Shown here: positions 23,207-34,988 of the stretch, in pieces
Position numbering within the stretch: position 1 is the first letter of the stretch
Layout: each line of letters starts with the position of its first letter
Assembly: GCA_951799445.1 (NCBI GenBank)
Contig: OX637296.1
Span: 6,696,001-6,760,000, forward strand
DNA: 64,000 nt
Reading direction: 5' to 3'
DNA from: Pseudisothecium myosuroides
Lineage: Eukaryota > Streptophyta > Bryopsida > Hypnales > Lembophyllaceae
Translations under genes and position numbers: made by a program
Notes under the pieces: generated by a model
The model's input: the letters and a program-made list of their open reading frames with translations, nothing else
Told to the model about the DNA's origin: nothing
Database searches by the model: none

Positions 23207-23518
23207 TCAACAAATTTTGGCATGGATTGGGCAGCCTATGTTGCTCTTTGTTGGCAAGGGACCCAACAGAGCAGTTTCAATATCGAAACGTGCGAGGACA
23301 GGAGCAGGAGGAATGAGCGCTCCAGCCAGAATGGCGATGACAGGGACTGCCACGGGCGCAACCGGTACCGCCAGGTGAGCAGCAGGCAGTCCCGCCGCAC
23401 CAGCCGCATCTTCTGCATCTGCCGCAACAGCCGCAGCCCCGTTCGGCACACGAGCTCCAGCTCCATTTCCAGCAGCATGCTCTTCCGCCATGATCGTCTT
23501 GACTGTCGTCGTAATCAA
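23207..23518 (-). CDS. Candidate small Ala/Val/Pro-rich protein (103 aa), unrecognised
   Basis: I do not recognise this protein. It lies in an isolated GC-rich island in AT-rich surroundings. The minus-strand frame from ATG at 23518 (alternative ATG at 23488) has a strong run of codons starting with G, typical of genuine coding frames, and ends at TGA 23207-23209. The middle part is hydrophobic (AHLAVPVAPVAVPVIAILAG) followed by ALIPPAPVLARF, which could be a membrane segment or a signal-like anchor. A TATA-like AAATATAAGG lies on the same strand at 23691-23700, about 170 bp upstream. Two other frames are also open across the island, so the reading is uncertain, and it could be the first exon of a longer gene. 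Confidence 0.35.
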   Translation of the reverse strand: MITTTVKTIMAEEHAAGNGAGARVPNGAAAVAADAEDAAGAAGLPAAHLAVPVAPVAVPVIAILAGALIPPAPVLARFDIETALLGPLPTKSNIGCPIHAKIC

Positions 23519-23690
23519 TTACACCGACACCGGGTGATTGAAAACTCGTTAGCCCTCCTCCGGGGATCCTATCAGAAAACAAAAAATCATCACCAAGGAC
23601 GTACTTCTAATTATTTACTTAATTCAAAATCATCACACACACACGCAGTGCGTCGCCCCGGGACACACTCACAGTACTTTTTCTGCTAAT

Positions 23691-23700
23691 CCTTATATTT
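23691..23700 (-). promoter_or_regulatory. TATA-like element upstream of the 23.2-kb candidate gene
   Basis: Minus-strand AAATATAAGG stands about 170 bp before the ATG at 23518, a plausible core-promoter spacing with a 5' UTR of about 140 bp. Support is by position only. Confidence 0.3.
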
Positions 23701-24324
23701 GAACGTCCACAAAGAGAGAGAAAGGATCTAGAACTTGAAACACCCATGCCAGTTGCCTCGTGACGTAGGATTTCCCAAAGAAAAGTACTGCATGAACCCA
23801 GTAGCAAACAAATTTCGCTTTAACTCCGATCTACACAGGAAACAAGAACGAAGTACTTAACTTGATCGAGCTGAAACAAGGAGTACTTCTGCTGAAACAA
23901 TCAATTACTATTAATTGAAACTATACAAGTGTTCACTTGAAACGTAACTACACAATTCAATTGTAGCACTTCAATCTACCTTGATGCACGTACTAGCTGA
24001 TGGAATTGAAGCAGATCACACTAGCATTTCGATGGTGAGTGAGATAGAAATTGAAATCAAAGAGAACCTGCAAGTTGCAGCCTGGCAATTCAAAATCTTG
24101 AGGACTAACTTACAGGTCGAAACTGATCAAGTTTCGATTCGCAACTTGGAATTGAAGCAGAGCCGGCCACAATGCCACTAAGTTTATATCATTCGATACC
24201 GTCGACACCAGTTACAGGTTGTTGACTACACCGCTTTTTCAATTGACAGGGGACATATTTCGGCCGCTTGGGCGGTGAGGGGTTAATGCCCACTTGTATA
24301 CAGTCAATAGAAAAGAATGATCTC

Positions 24325-24374
24325 GACAGCCGTGCAGAAACTGCAAATGGACAGCCGTGCAGAAACTGCAAATG
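24325..24374 (+). repeat. 25-bp tandem duplication
   Basis: The unit GACAGCCGTGCAGAAACTGC plus AAATG is present twice, head to tail, without a mismatch. Confidence 0.9.
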
Positions 24375-24461
24375 AAAAGAATATAATAAAAAAATTGAAA
24401 AAAATTCAAGAAGAATATATTATTTTTTAGTTGCATTCTTGCACGATTGGTCGAGATTTGA

Positions 24462-24559
24462 ACAAGTCAAGTACTTTCATTAGAATAAGCTGGATGGGAA
24501 CTCAAGCCTCGAGGCTTGAGTTCCCATCCCGCTTATTCTAATGAAAGTACTTGACTTGT
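24462..24559. repeat. 98-bp near-perfect palindrome
   Basis: Arms of 49 bp meet without spacer at CCTCGAGG (centre 24510/24511). Reading outward, the arms carry CTCAAGCCTC / GAGGCTTGAG, then GGGAAC / GTTCCC, ATTAGAATAAGC / GCTTATTCTAAT and ACAAGTCAAGTACTTTCA with its inverse. I see one mismatched pair. Such a spacerless structure can extrude as a cruciform and is usually unstable. Confidence 0.92.
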
Positions 24560-24599
24560 CTTCACATTTCAACTAGCAAGTGACTGCCTTGTGAAACTA

Positions 24600-26400
24600 T
24601 GTGACTATGTGATGTAAATATAATCTAATTCATTTGTCAAATTATGTTCTGGCATTGTATTTGAAAAATATTCTTAGTGTCTTTTTAGTCTTTATTACAG
24701 TAACCCCTAAACAAGTCCAATGGAAACCTTGTGAAACGTCCAGCCCACTGGGGACTGTGGGGAGCGTCCAGCCCTCCGTCCGACTGCCCAATGAAAAGGG
24801 ACGCCCCCAGCGTTACGTATCTATGTTACAGAAGTTCACTGCAGTAGGGCCACTGCATGCAAGGTAGACTGTGAAAACTGAAAACTACAAATCCTATCTG
24901 TTTCTTGGAAACCTGTTTGGAATCTGATCCTTCGCTTGTCGTCTACACAAACAGGCATAATTGCACAAATCCATATCAGTATATCACTGAAGCAGTGTAG
25001 CTCGTGATGAAATCGCAAGCCACCATGCACCTCATCGCTATATATCTATTTCTGTAGACTGTCAGAATCCAAATATAAGCCCTTATGGCACCAGACGAAC
25101 TCAGTGAAATTCATGCTGGCCGGGTGGGAAGATTTCAGCCCTGTCTCGATTCTTCCAGCACACGGCTCTCGAAATTAATCTCCAAAATCCAGGGAGCCCG
25201 GTCAGAGTCCCTCCTCGATCCCTCGCCACTGTAGCAAGATTTTGGCAAAGTAATTGTAAAATCATGTTCAAATGTATAAAATTTAGTCATAGTGTGCGGG
25301 TCAAATAGCAAAGTGTAGTTAAATTATAGAGATATCTATTTGACAAAGTTTGGTCATATGACGCATCACATTGAACTCTTCCTAAATTATATTTTTGTTA
25401 CATAACAGGATGTTTTTTAATATGAAGATGTGCATATGGATGTTTTCTACATATTTTTGCAATTGAATTAAAAAAAACTCATCACCGATTGTTTTTAATA
25501 AAATATTATGTAAAACCATGAAAATTAATAAAATGAAAATTTAAAATTCACCAAGAATGAAATTTTGCTTTTTTTAAATTGAAATTTGGTATGCTTGATT
25601 GGGATTGCGTAAGAATTGACTATTAATTCTGCAAGATGAAGAGATCCAATTCTTTTTTATACTCTGCACTATGCAAAAAAAATTGAATGACAAAAAAGTT
25701 AGTTTGTAATTGAATTAGACCCCATTGTATAGTGTCCTACCAAAAAGATAAGTGATGGCAATTCGGACAATTAGTTTTCTTTGCATAATGTATAATACAA
25801 TTGACATTTTTTTTTTTGCATGATCAATATTGATATCTTATGCAATCCCAATCAACCATACCAAATTTCAGTTTTAAAAAACTAAAACTACATTTTTGGT
25901 GATAATTTAATTTTCATAGTTTTACATGAAAATTCATTGAAAAACATTGGTGATGAATTTTTTAAATTTGATTGCGGAGATATGTAGGAAACCTCCATAC
26001 GCACAACTTTCCTTCAACAAGCATCTCCAAAAAAAATTCGCAATTTCTTCTAGAGAGATTTCCATTTTGGCGTGATTTTGCCCTTAGTTTGAAAATAAAT
26101 ATCTCTTAATTGTAATTAGTTTTTTTCATTTTTCCTTCTTGCTACAACTAATTTTGTACATTTGAGCCTAATGCGGTACAGTTCCTTTGAGAAAAACTAA
26201 TTTCAATAAAGAGATAAATATTTTCCTTTCAAAACTGAGCACAAAATCAAGTATCTTTTTGGTTGGCCACTGTACATAAGCCCTGCTTCTTCGGTCAATT
26301 GGCATTGAAGTCTTCATTACTTTAGAGTTTTGAAGCGCTGTATCTTGTAAAGTTCTGACCACCCTACGTACCGGCGGCAGTCGGAATTGTTCGACTCTGG
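24600..26400. other. Spacer without recognised genes; inverted duplicate blocks at 25.4-26.0 kb
   Basis: No coding exon is supported. About 25420-25640 and 25840-26010 carry related sequences in inverted arrangement (CTACATATTTTTGCAATTGAATT versus an inverse-like block near 25965-25990; AAATTTGGTATGCTTGATTGG with its inverse near 25850), suggesting a large, old foldback or TIR element of about 600 bp. Confidence 0.45.
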
Positions 26401-26409
26401 TACTCGTGT

Positions 26410-27130
26410 ACATATTCCTTCAGTTGGTTCCTCACTTGCAGAGTTTCGTGTCTGTTGTGAATTGTTGAATCCAGGGATCCAGAGCTACGACCCAAACTTG
26501 TGCGTATGCAGTAGCATACAGGACAGGAAGCGCGCGATGGAGTGCAGCGCAAGGCAAGGATCATTTGCAGGTTGGAAGGAAAAGTCCGTGATCAAGACTT
26601 CTGTGCACGCACGCGTGCTTGCTTTAAATGGATCAAAGCTATCTACAGTAGGTATAATGTCTACAGTAGATACTCACACAGGGGACGTCACAGGTTCCTT
26701 CAGTTGGTTCCTCACTTGCTGTTTCGTGTCTGTTGTGAATTGTTGAATTCAGGGATCCAGATCTACGACCCAGTCTGGGTGCTCATGTACATATTCCTTC
26801 AGTTGGTTCCTCGATCACTTGCTGTTTCGTGTCTGTTGTGAATTGTCGAATCCAGGGATCCAGAGCTACGACAGAGTCTGGGTGCTCATGTACATATTCC
26901 TTCGATCTGTTGGTTCCTCACTTGCAGTTTCGTGTCTGTTTGTAAATCGATCGTTGAAGAGATCCAGAGCTACTACCTAGACTTGTGCGTATGCAGTAGC
27001 ATACAGGACAGGAAGCGCGCGATGGAGTGCAGCGCAAGGCAAGGATCATTTGCAGGTTGGAAGGAAAAGTCCGTGATCAAGACTTCTGTGCATGCACGCG
27101 TGCTTACTTTAAATCGATCAAAGCTATCTA
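26410..27130 (+). repeat. Compound tandem repeat array
   Basis: A unit A of about 90-105 bp (TTCCTTCAGTTGGTTCCTCA, then TTTCGTGTCTGTTGTGAATTG, then ATCCAGGGATCCAGAGCTACG) occurs at 26410, 26695, 26790 and 26895. A unit B of about 150 bp (from TGTGCGTATGCAGTAGCATA to ATCAAAGCTATCTA) occurs at 26499 and 26979. The order is A-B-A-A-A-B. Open frames inside repeat with the unit and are not evidence for a gene. Confidence 0.88.
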
Positions 27131-27139
27131 GGTAGATAA

Positions 27140-28370
27140 TATAGTCTAATGTCTAGACACTCACACACGGGGAAGTCACGTACAGGACGGTTTGTCACTC
27201 ACACAGGGGAAAGTATATGAGTCCCTTGTGCATTGCACGTCTTGACCTTTGACACCCCTTTGATCGCTTCTTCAGATTTCCAGTTTAGGTTGGTGATCCG
27301 TGTCTGCACTTGACTACTTAATTTGACCAGGAATGAAAAAGTAATTTCGAAGCTTTCAAAAGATTCATTGACTGGAGAAGTTACTATTGTTCTTTGCCGA
27401 ACAAGGTTTCTAATTGCAGTCGGTGCATTCTTGTATTCGGCATTGCGCGCAAGTTCCGTAAAATTTTCATTAGAGATTGTCAAATTTCGCAATTTCAGCC
27501 TGTGATTCTGTGGTTTGTTTTCAAATCCATGCCTGTGTGATTCTGAGCCCAGAAGCTCATTAAAACAGTTCCAACCTCGTCATAGAGATTTCAAATTGCA
27601 TATCCCAAATTAGTTTATCACCATTCTGTGAGCACAAGTCTTGAATTCTGATACCCTGATTGAATTTTGTAGGCCTGAGTTGCATGATAAGATATTAATA
27701 TTGTGTCATAGAATTCGACCATATAGAAATTCAAACATGTAAATATGATACTAATGACAATAATGATTACCTGACTTGGGCTCTTGGCAAATGGCAATAT
27801 CTTGAGTAAAAAACAAGAAAAAACAAGTCATTTCAAAACTATAAAATAGATATTGTTCACGCTTTATCTTGACATTGAGTTTTTCAAACTAGGAAGAAGT
27901 AATATTAAAAAAACAATAGACCCTCAAAGAGACTTCTAAAGAGCCCCCCATAATTCATTAAAATGTACGGAGTCCATCTAGAGAAAATGGTAAAACTTTT
28001 TCCTTGTCTCCATTCACTTGAGATCATAATTATGGCAAGTTTTAGATGGGTCACACCAATTGGCTTAGAGAATGTGTACAATATTCCAAATTTGAGAGGG
28101 TGATTGCAAAAAAGACTAGTCAATTTTTTAGCATTTGGGATAGTACTCACAATGAATATTAGGTTGAACATACTTTTAGAAGAAACTATTTTTAAATTAA
28201 ATAAAATATAGATAATTAGTATAACACTAAAATCAACATATCACCAAAATGAAAGACCTATAAAATGTAGGACATTTGGACATGCTATTTATGGGATTTG
28301 GCCCTCCATCCGACTACAATTGTGACTCATAAAGTTTCCATTAGAAACCAATCCCATGAGTACAATACTT
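27140..28370. other. Spacer, nothing recognised
   Basis: Neither strand shows a supported gene. A partial TIR-like block (GGTGATTGCAAAAAAGACTAG at about 28099) resembles the left end of the 17.9-kb element. Confidence 0.45.
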
Positions 28371-28745
28371 TTAACCCCTAAATGCCCAAACATAGTTTTG
28401 GGGGCAGTATAGCAATTTTGGGCAATTCACTATGAACGGAATTTTTATTTTTATTTTTTTGAAATTTTCACACGACATGTGCGTGAGGAGTAGCTTTAAG
28501 GCCAACAATTTTCATAACTTTTGACTTCATGGTTAAAAAGTTATTGTATGATATTTAATTTTATGTGTTCGGCAGGCAACCTGGATAGCTAAAAAAACTT
28601 CTTTAAATTTTATTTTTTTTAAAAATAAAAATTTGAAATTGGTTCTCTAGATTTATATATATAATATATATATTTGTGGGAAGCTTTGAATCATTCCATT
28701 GTGATTAATGAGATGAAAGTCATGAGGAGTTTTAGTTTGCAAGTA
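28371..28745 (+). mobile_element. Truncated TTAA element of family 1
   Basis: Starts TTAACCCCTAAATGCCCAAA and shares interior blocks with family 1 (GGAAGCTTTGAATCATTCCA near 28680). The similarity stops around 28745 and no right terminus follows, so the element is cut; 28746-29180 is unassigned. Confidence 0.6.
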
Positions 28746-29179
28746 GGTATGGAGTCTTTGAAAACCATAAGGCTGCCTAGGCCTTTGAACCTATCACATA
28801 GCTTGATCATAAAACCAAAATCTAAAGGATCAACAATCAACCAATCACATTTATTTAAGAAAATAGTTTAATTACACTTTGGGGAATACTTTCAATGGAA
28901 GTCTACTTGTCAAGAATGAGTACAAAGACAATTTTGGTTGTTTTCATGAACGGGTAGACGAGAACATTGGTGGGGAGACCTTGGATCGATCTCCTTCAAA
29001 AGACCTTGTATCACTTTCAAAAAATGTATGCAGGTAGGACGACAATGAATAGAGGAAAAGGTAAATTTCTTTCAAAAGATATTTTTTCTCTCTCAAAGAA
29101 TACATGCTGGTGGGACAATCATGTGAATAGCGATCATGGAAGGGGCTATCCAAAGTGGACAAAAATGTCAAACTCCTTC

Positions 29180-30540
29180 AAAAATAGAAGATAGAGATAT
29201 AAATAAGAACTTACCATTTATTTTTTGCAATTCATCCAAGTTATCCAACTTATGTATTATTTGTCATGTAAATTTTATAAATAAATAAAATATAGGGTAG
29301 AGATTTAATCCTAAAGGACCAAATGATCGTTGAAAGTACTCATGTGATCTTGAGTAGGTGTGTATGAAGTCATTTTTTAATGGATGTTCTTTAAACTTTG
29401 ACACAAGGTGTGAACATGTACCTCGTTAGTAGAAATACTTTTTTTTTTCCGGATCCCCAGATAAAAAGTTATGCTACCCTAAATTTTTTTTGGCAGCTTG
29501 GGTAGCTTCGGGCAGCAAGTGCAAAACTCTTCCAATCATTCAAAAATTTGGCCAATATATAATTCATATGATACAAGATGCAAATGTCAAAAAAATAACC
29601 ATGTATAGTATAAAAAATTTACTTTAGGAGGAGTTGAAGTCTATTGGCCCTGTCAGGCAAGGTTCAAAAAAAACTTTTTCTCCTAACTTCAAATGTTATT
29701 ATCTTTCAATCCGTGCGGTCAAAGTTTTTGAAATTTTTTCCACATATTCCTAAAAAATAGTATAAATTTGTACGGTTAATTTTTTTTTCTAAAAGCAAAT
29801 TTTTTTTTTCTTATTGCCCTAAAAAGTGGCAATTTTTGACAATTTCTGTCGAAAATGTGCCTCGGTCCTTTAGAGGTTAAGTGAAAACAGTTCCCTATTA
29901 TTTTTTGAAATTTTCTAAGACTCTTCCTTGTTTATTAATTGCCAAGTTGATCTAAAAATTAAAAATAAAAGGTGGATATTGAAAAAAGAATATATTTTTT
30001 TATTTCTATAATTTAAAAAAAATCATACTACTCGTATATTATTTGACACAAAGGATGGATGTTTAAATAAGAACTTCTCAATTTATTTTTCACAATTCTC
30101 CAAGATTCCTCTTAATCATTAATTATTTTTTACTTTGATTTTATAACTAAAAAACAAAGGGTGGAGATTTAAGTAAGAACTTTTCACTTTATTTTTACAA
30201 TTCTCCCAAAATCCTTATTATGAATTATTGGTCACTTTGATTTTATAACTAGAAAGTAAAGGAAAAAAATTTATATAAAAAAAAATTCTATTTCATTTTG
30301 CAATTCTCAACAAATCTTCATACTTTTGAATCATTTGTACAGTTGATCTAAAAATAAATAACAAAAGGTAGAAATTGAAGTAAGAACTTATCCATTTATT
30401 TTTTGCAAATGTCAAAGAATCATCCCACTCATGTATTATTTTAGTTGTCTTGTTGATCTAAAATTAAAAATAAAGGGTGGAGATTTAAGTAAGAATTTTC
30501 CTATTTAATTTTCACAATTCTTCATGACACTTTATAAAAT
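29180..30540 (+). repeat. ~105-bp tandem (minisatellite-like) array, about 7 diverged units, split by a TTAA element
   Basis: Units share GGGTGGAGATTTAAGTAAGA then ACTT..CCATTTATTTTT.GCAATTCT, followed by TTGATTTTATAACTA-like AT sequence. Anchors lie near 29205, 30069, 30174, 30281, 30380 and 30489, with a degenerate unit near 29980. The array is interrupted at its conserved TTAA by the element 29305-29880. Confidence 0.8.
29305..29880 (+). mobile_element. TTAA-flanked element (576 bp) inserted in the tandem array
   Basis: Starts TTAATCCTAAAGGACCAAAT and ends CTCGGTCCTTTAGAGGTTAA. The inverted relative 53597-54181 shares termini and interior (GACACAAGGTGTGAA, CCGGATC..AAAAGTTATG). The flanks GGTAGAGA and GTGAAAAC fit the two sides of the array's GTGGAGATTTAAGTAAGAAC, so unaltered units at about 30165 and 30480 serve as empty sites. 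Confidence 0.88.
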
Positions 30541-31470
30541 GTAACTTTCACTTCATTATTTAAAATTCAATGGTTCAAATGTGTTTGAATAGGTATCAAT
30601 ATATAAAATCCAATAAAATTGATTAATATTTTTCTGGAATATATTTTTAGTTGTTGGTTTGAAATTGAAATAAAAGAGACTTCTAATCTTTGCAATATTT
30701 ATTAGAATGACATGAAACAAAGTTTAATACATAGATTATAATGATTAGCATCCACCCTAGAATTTTCATGCAAAAATTACGAATTATAAAGTCAATAGAG
30801 TATACTTAAGTTCATTAAAAATCCAAAGTGGTCTCTTTAGTCCTAAGGGGCTAATATAGAAGTTTAAAGTATTTTGGATAAAATTGTTATAAAGTGGTCT
30901 ACACTATTTTCATACCATCTTAAATAGTATGACTATCATTCAACACTCATTGACTTCCATCCAACTTTTATCTACATTTTTCCAAGTTTCATCCGACTTA
31001 TATAAAAAATACATTCAAGTGTTTAGACTAATAAACCATGCTCATCTAAATTATATCAAATGAGTGTGAGGGGGTTGTTCATCACCGTAGCTAAACATTC
31101 CTTGTGTTTGTGACAAATAATAATTAATACATTTTAGAAAATTGAGTTCACCTCTTTGAATATTTCCTAAATCCTTTTTTTTCATTTGTAAGATTTTTTT
31201 TTTGAAATATTAATATTTTTAACATAACAATTCAATCCCTGTATTCTAAAAATATCTTCCTGACAATCTACTATTAGGCTTTATTGTGAGTAGTCTTGAG
31301 TAGTCTTAATATTTTTTGTAGTAAAACTGTAATCTTAACGTTCTGTGGAAGCTTCTTCTTCCTAGTCTTTGATTATATTATTGTTAATATGTGGTTTGTC
31401 TAGACGTGTAGAGTGCACCTTCTTGCCCTTAGTATAAAGTGGGTACATCCAAAATTGCACCCTTTCTTGA
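30541..31470. other. AT-rich spacer, nothing recognised
   Basis: No supported coding region, RNA gene or clear repeat structure was seen on either strand. Confidence 0.4.
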
Positions 31471-33494
31471 ACCACCATCATCACTTTGTGTACATCTCCA
31501 AAATCAACATGTTTGTGTGTTGAGGAAACAATTTTAGAATTCTACCCAAAATAACTTTGACCCTTCATAATTTTTGCATTCTAGATCCAAATGTCCCGTT
31601 CTTTGGTGCATTAAAACCTCCATTCACTTGCCAACAAGGAAAATAATCTAATACAGAGTAATAGTAATCAAAAGTGTGGGATGGAAGTATCCACCTTAAA
31701 ATATTTTGGCTTAGCTTGGATTGTATTTTTCTTTTTGCAATGAATATACCATTTCTTTTGTACAAAAAAAATTAAAAAAAAATATTTCAATACAAATTGA
31801 TGGCATAATATTGCACCAAATAAGGTTCAACAATCCATTGGACCCAAAGCGGGCACCTAGGAAATGACCCCACTAAGCTTCTTTCTTAATAAATGAGATT
31901 TGGACCATAATCAATGTTTTAGGTGAGTCATGGAGTGACTAGTGACCTCATTAGGAAGTTTTATTTTTTCAGTGTAAATTCATTGTAGAAAGTGACTATT
32001 TGAGGCCTTCCACGTTAGAAAATATTGTGAATCCTTTAGGCGAGTAAGATGAGCATTATGGATATAGTTTTTGTTGGTTTGGAGGTAGTCTAGAGATTAT
32101 TATTATTATTTTTTTGAAGCATAAGACCTTTGAGGGCCACAGCTAGGACTAACCTGACATAGCCATAGCAATCCATGGACTTAATCCCTGTTAAAATCAA
32201 GTGGGGGGACAAACCAACTCTGATACAAAGAGCCCACACGAGCAGTCTAGAGATTCTTTTGGGCAAAACACTTCAAAAATTCACAACAAATCATACTTTG
32301 TCGAAACAATACAATTTCAATTATTCTCACTGTTTCTCACACTTGTCATTTACGTGGGGAAAAATTCTACAATGACATGAAAGCAAACTACTAATTTTGA
32401 TGGCAACGGGCTGTTTTACCTTACTTAAGAAACTTCCTACTAATTTTGGGAGGAGAAGTGTAGAAGCTTCTCGTATCAAGAACTTTCAACTATCAATTTT
32501 TCTCTTAAGTATCCTACTAGAAGTCAAATTTACACATAAATTAAGTATTTTTTGAATGTATAATGCTCTAAAATATTATAAGTGAAATGTTCGAAAGGTT
32601 GCAAAAAAAATTCTTCCATATTGCCTAATTTTTGGAAAAGTTAAAATTATTAAAGAAATTATAAAGGGTAACATTTTTAGTGTAATTCATTTGTTTAATG
32701 ATCACCATCAAGTTGAAAAGATGAAGCAACAAAGAAAGATGTAGTCATTTAATAAACATCAATTAAGAAAAGACACAACAACAAAAATATGAAAAGTCAC
32801 ATCAATCAAAACAAAAAAGAGATCGTAGACAAAAATCAAAACAATTAATAACCAAAAGTGATGAAATCCTTGAATGTGATTTTCAACTTGCCGAAACCAT
32901 TCAATAGCGAAAAATAAAATATTTCAACAAGCCTATTGCCGAATTTGACCCTAACACATGGTATTGCATACAACTATACAAGCGATGTAATTTTTTTGGA
33001 TTTTGATAAATTGCTCATCTAATGATCATTTGCAAGATGAAGATGTCTATTTTTATTATTCTAAACTACATTGATTCATTTGGGTGATATAGTTTACTAT
33101 TACAAGAATTTTTTTGGCAAATCCCCAGAAATTGACGATAGATACCCCCCAAATGAAAATTCCTAGTGACTTGTTGACATTTGCACAAGGGCAATTTCTG
33201 GCTATAAACCACCAAAATAATTACATTGCTCTTGTACAACAAAAATTCACAAACCTTCAACAAAGTTATCCCCATTAGCATCGGGTTTTTTTAGTGATAT
33301 TTCATGCAAGAGCAATACAATAAAATTTGAAGAATATTAGGTGATATATTCTCCCATTTCCAATGGATGAAATCGTTGATTTGCTACATATTCTAAAGAC
33401 AATATTGTTCTTTTGGAGATGAATGTCCACAATTTTGGATGAGTAATTTAAGTTCCATCCAAATTTTGCATGTTTCGTCCATTTATATAAATAT

Positions 33495-33644
33495 GGTCAA
33501 TTTCGTTAAAATGGTGATATTTTTTTTAAATGGTATGAAAATAGTTCAAAATGGCCGTTTTGAAATCTATATTTGTCCTAGATGGTAAAAATGGCACACT
33601 GTCAAAGTGGCACTTGGAATACTGTCATTTTAACAAAATTGCCC
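33495..33644. mobile_element. 150-bp TIR element with 8-bp target duplication
   Basis: GGTCAATTTCGTTAAAATGG and the inverse of CATTTTAACAAAATTGCCC are the termini. ATAAATAT flanks both sides (33487-33494 and 33645-33652). The duplication partner at about 10258 has TATATAAATGTAAACAATTCC without it. An 8-bp duplication suggests a hAT-like origin. Related to 19943-20210. Confidence 0.82.
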
Positions 33645-33873
33645 ATAAATATAAACAACTGCATCATTCCAATGAAGGTATAGCGGTTCCAAGTTATCAT
33701 TGGAACTTCAATTGAATCCTATGCTGTAACTTTACTTATTGGCCACTCAATCATGGTCATGTAGTTGGTGCAATGGTTCGATAAATAATTTGGTAAGATT
33801 TGTGGAATGAAATGATCGTGGGTAACTAACTACTCTCAAACTTAGGTTCCAATAAGGTTGTTTGCACTTGGTG

Positions 33874-34988
33874 TTAAAATTCATAAGCCAAGGCTTCATA
33901 TTTGGGCATTGCCTAAACTTTGAAGTTAAAATAAATCTTATCCAGATTACTATTTTTGATTAAAAATTTTCATTAGAATATCTTTTAAAGTCTATTTTAT
34001 GCATCAAAAATCCAAAATTGTATATAAAAATTAATGATTTTTCTATTGAAGATTTTGTATAACGGTTTCCATTGCAAATCATAATTTTTTAGTATTAGAG
34101 GCTCATGGAGGTGAGCGTCAAATATAATGGATCTTTAGGAGAAATTATAAATTGATTATGGTTTTGCAAGTTATATCCTTTAAACTTAAATTTTATTCGT
34201 GACCTCAACTTTAGATTTGACATGTAAAAAGATGATTGGAAGACTTCAAATCACTTTTATAGTTTTAACACCTTAATCAAATATTACCATAGCTTCCTAG
34301 AAGCTTGGGCAACTTTCTATGTAACATTTAATTAAAGTACAAAAAAGAGTTAAGCAGTCTTAAAATTAACATATCAAAACTGGATAAATTTTAAAATAGA
34401 ATTAAAAAAATTTAGGCATCCATACAAGTTGTCCTTACAATATTTGAATGGTTGTTGCTACTTTCATAGAAGGCACATGCATTTATCTAAATCCTTGGCT
34501 TGACCTCTAAATCCTAAACTCTTTACTTTAAGCTATTTTTGAGAAGCTTCAATTTTTTTACCAATGCTTGTCAACATAATTTGAGATGTCAAAATATAGT
34601 TACTAATATTCTTGCCAACTTTAGAATACAAGTTAAATGCTAATTTATTAGATTATAGCACATGCAAGTTGAATTTCTATGAATTAGGCAGTCCTTTAAT
34701 ATAGATATGTATTTTGGAGGCACAATAGATTATTAATTTTTCAAAACTTTAGGCATTCTTTTAATTATTTATTTTCTGACCAAGTTGCTAGGAAACTATG
34801 GTATAATCTTTCGATCCATAAATGATCGGGTTTTTTTTGTCTATGTGATTTATAATATATTTAGTTTGCATTCATACGGTTATTATTATTTTTTAAATTT
34901 AATAAAACTAGTCAAAACTTTGTTTTTCTGTTTAATTTTGAGAAAACTCCAAGGAGCTCAAAAAAGACCCAGGGCATTTATAGATTAA
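33874..34988 (+). mobile_element. TTAA element family 2 copy 4, interrupted
   Basis: The left part 33874-34286 and right part 34802-34988 match the outer element at 11025-12552. The right terminus is mutated (GCATTTATAGATTAA). It is shared with copy 1 of the duplication, so this insertion is older than the duplication. Confidence 0.75.
34287..34801. mobile_element. 515-bp TIR element with TA target duplication
   Basis: CCATAGCTTCCTAGAAGCTT at the left and the inverse of AAGTTGCTAGGAAACTATGG at the right. TA flanks it at 34285-34286 and 34802-34803; taking it out with one TA restores the family 2 sequence CAAATATTATAATC seen in other copies. This is Tc1/mariner-like in target choice; no coding capacity. 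Confidence 0.85.

Noticed and set aside
26387..27135. Repeated open frames suggesting a small gene family
   Set aside because: They arise from the tandem repeat units and lack any start, splice or family support.
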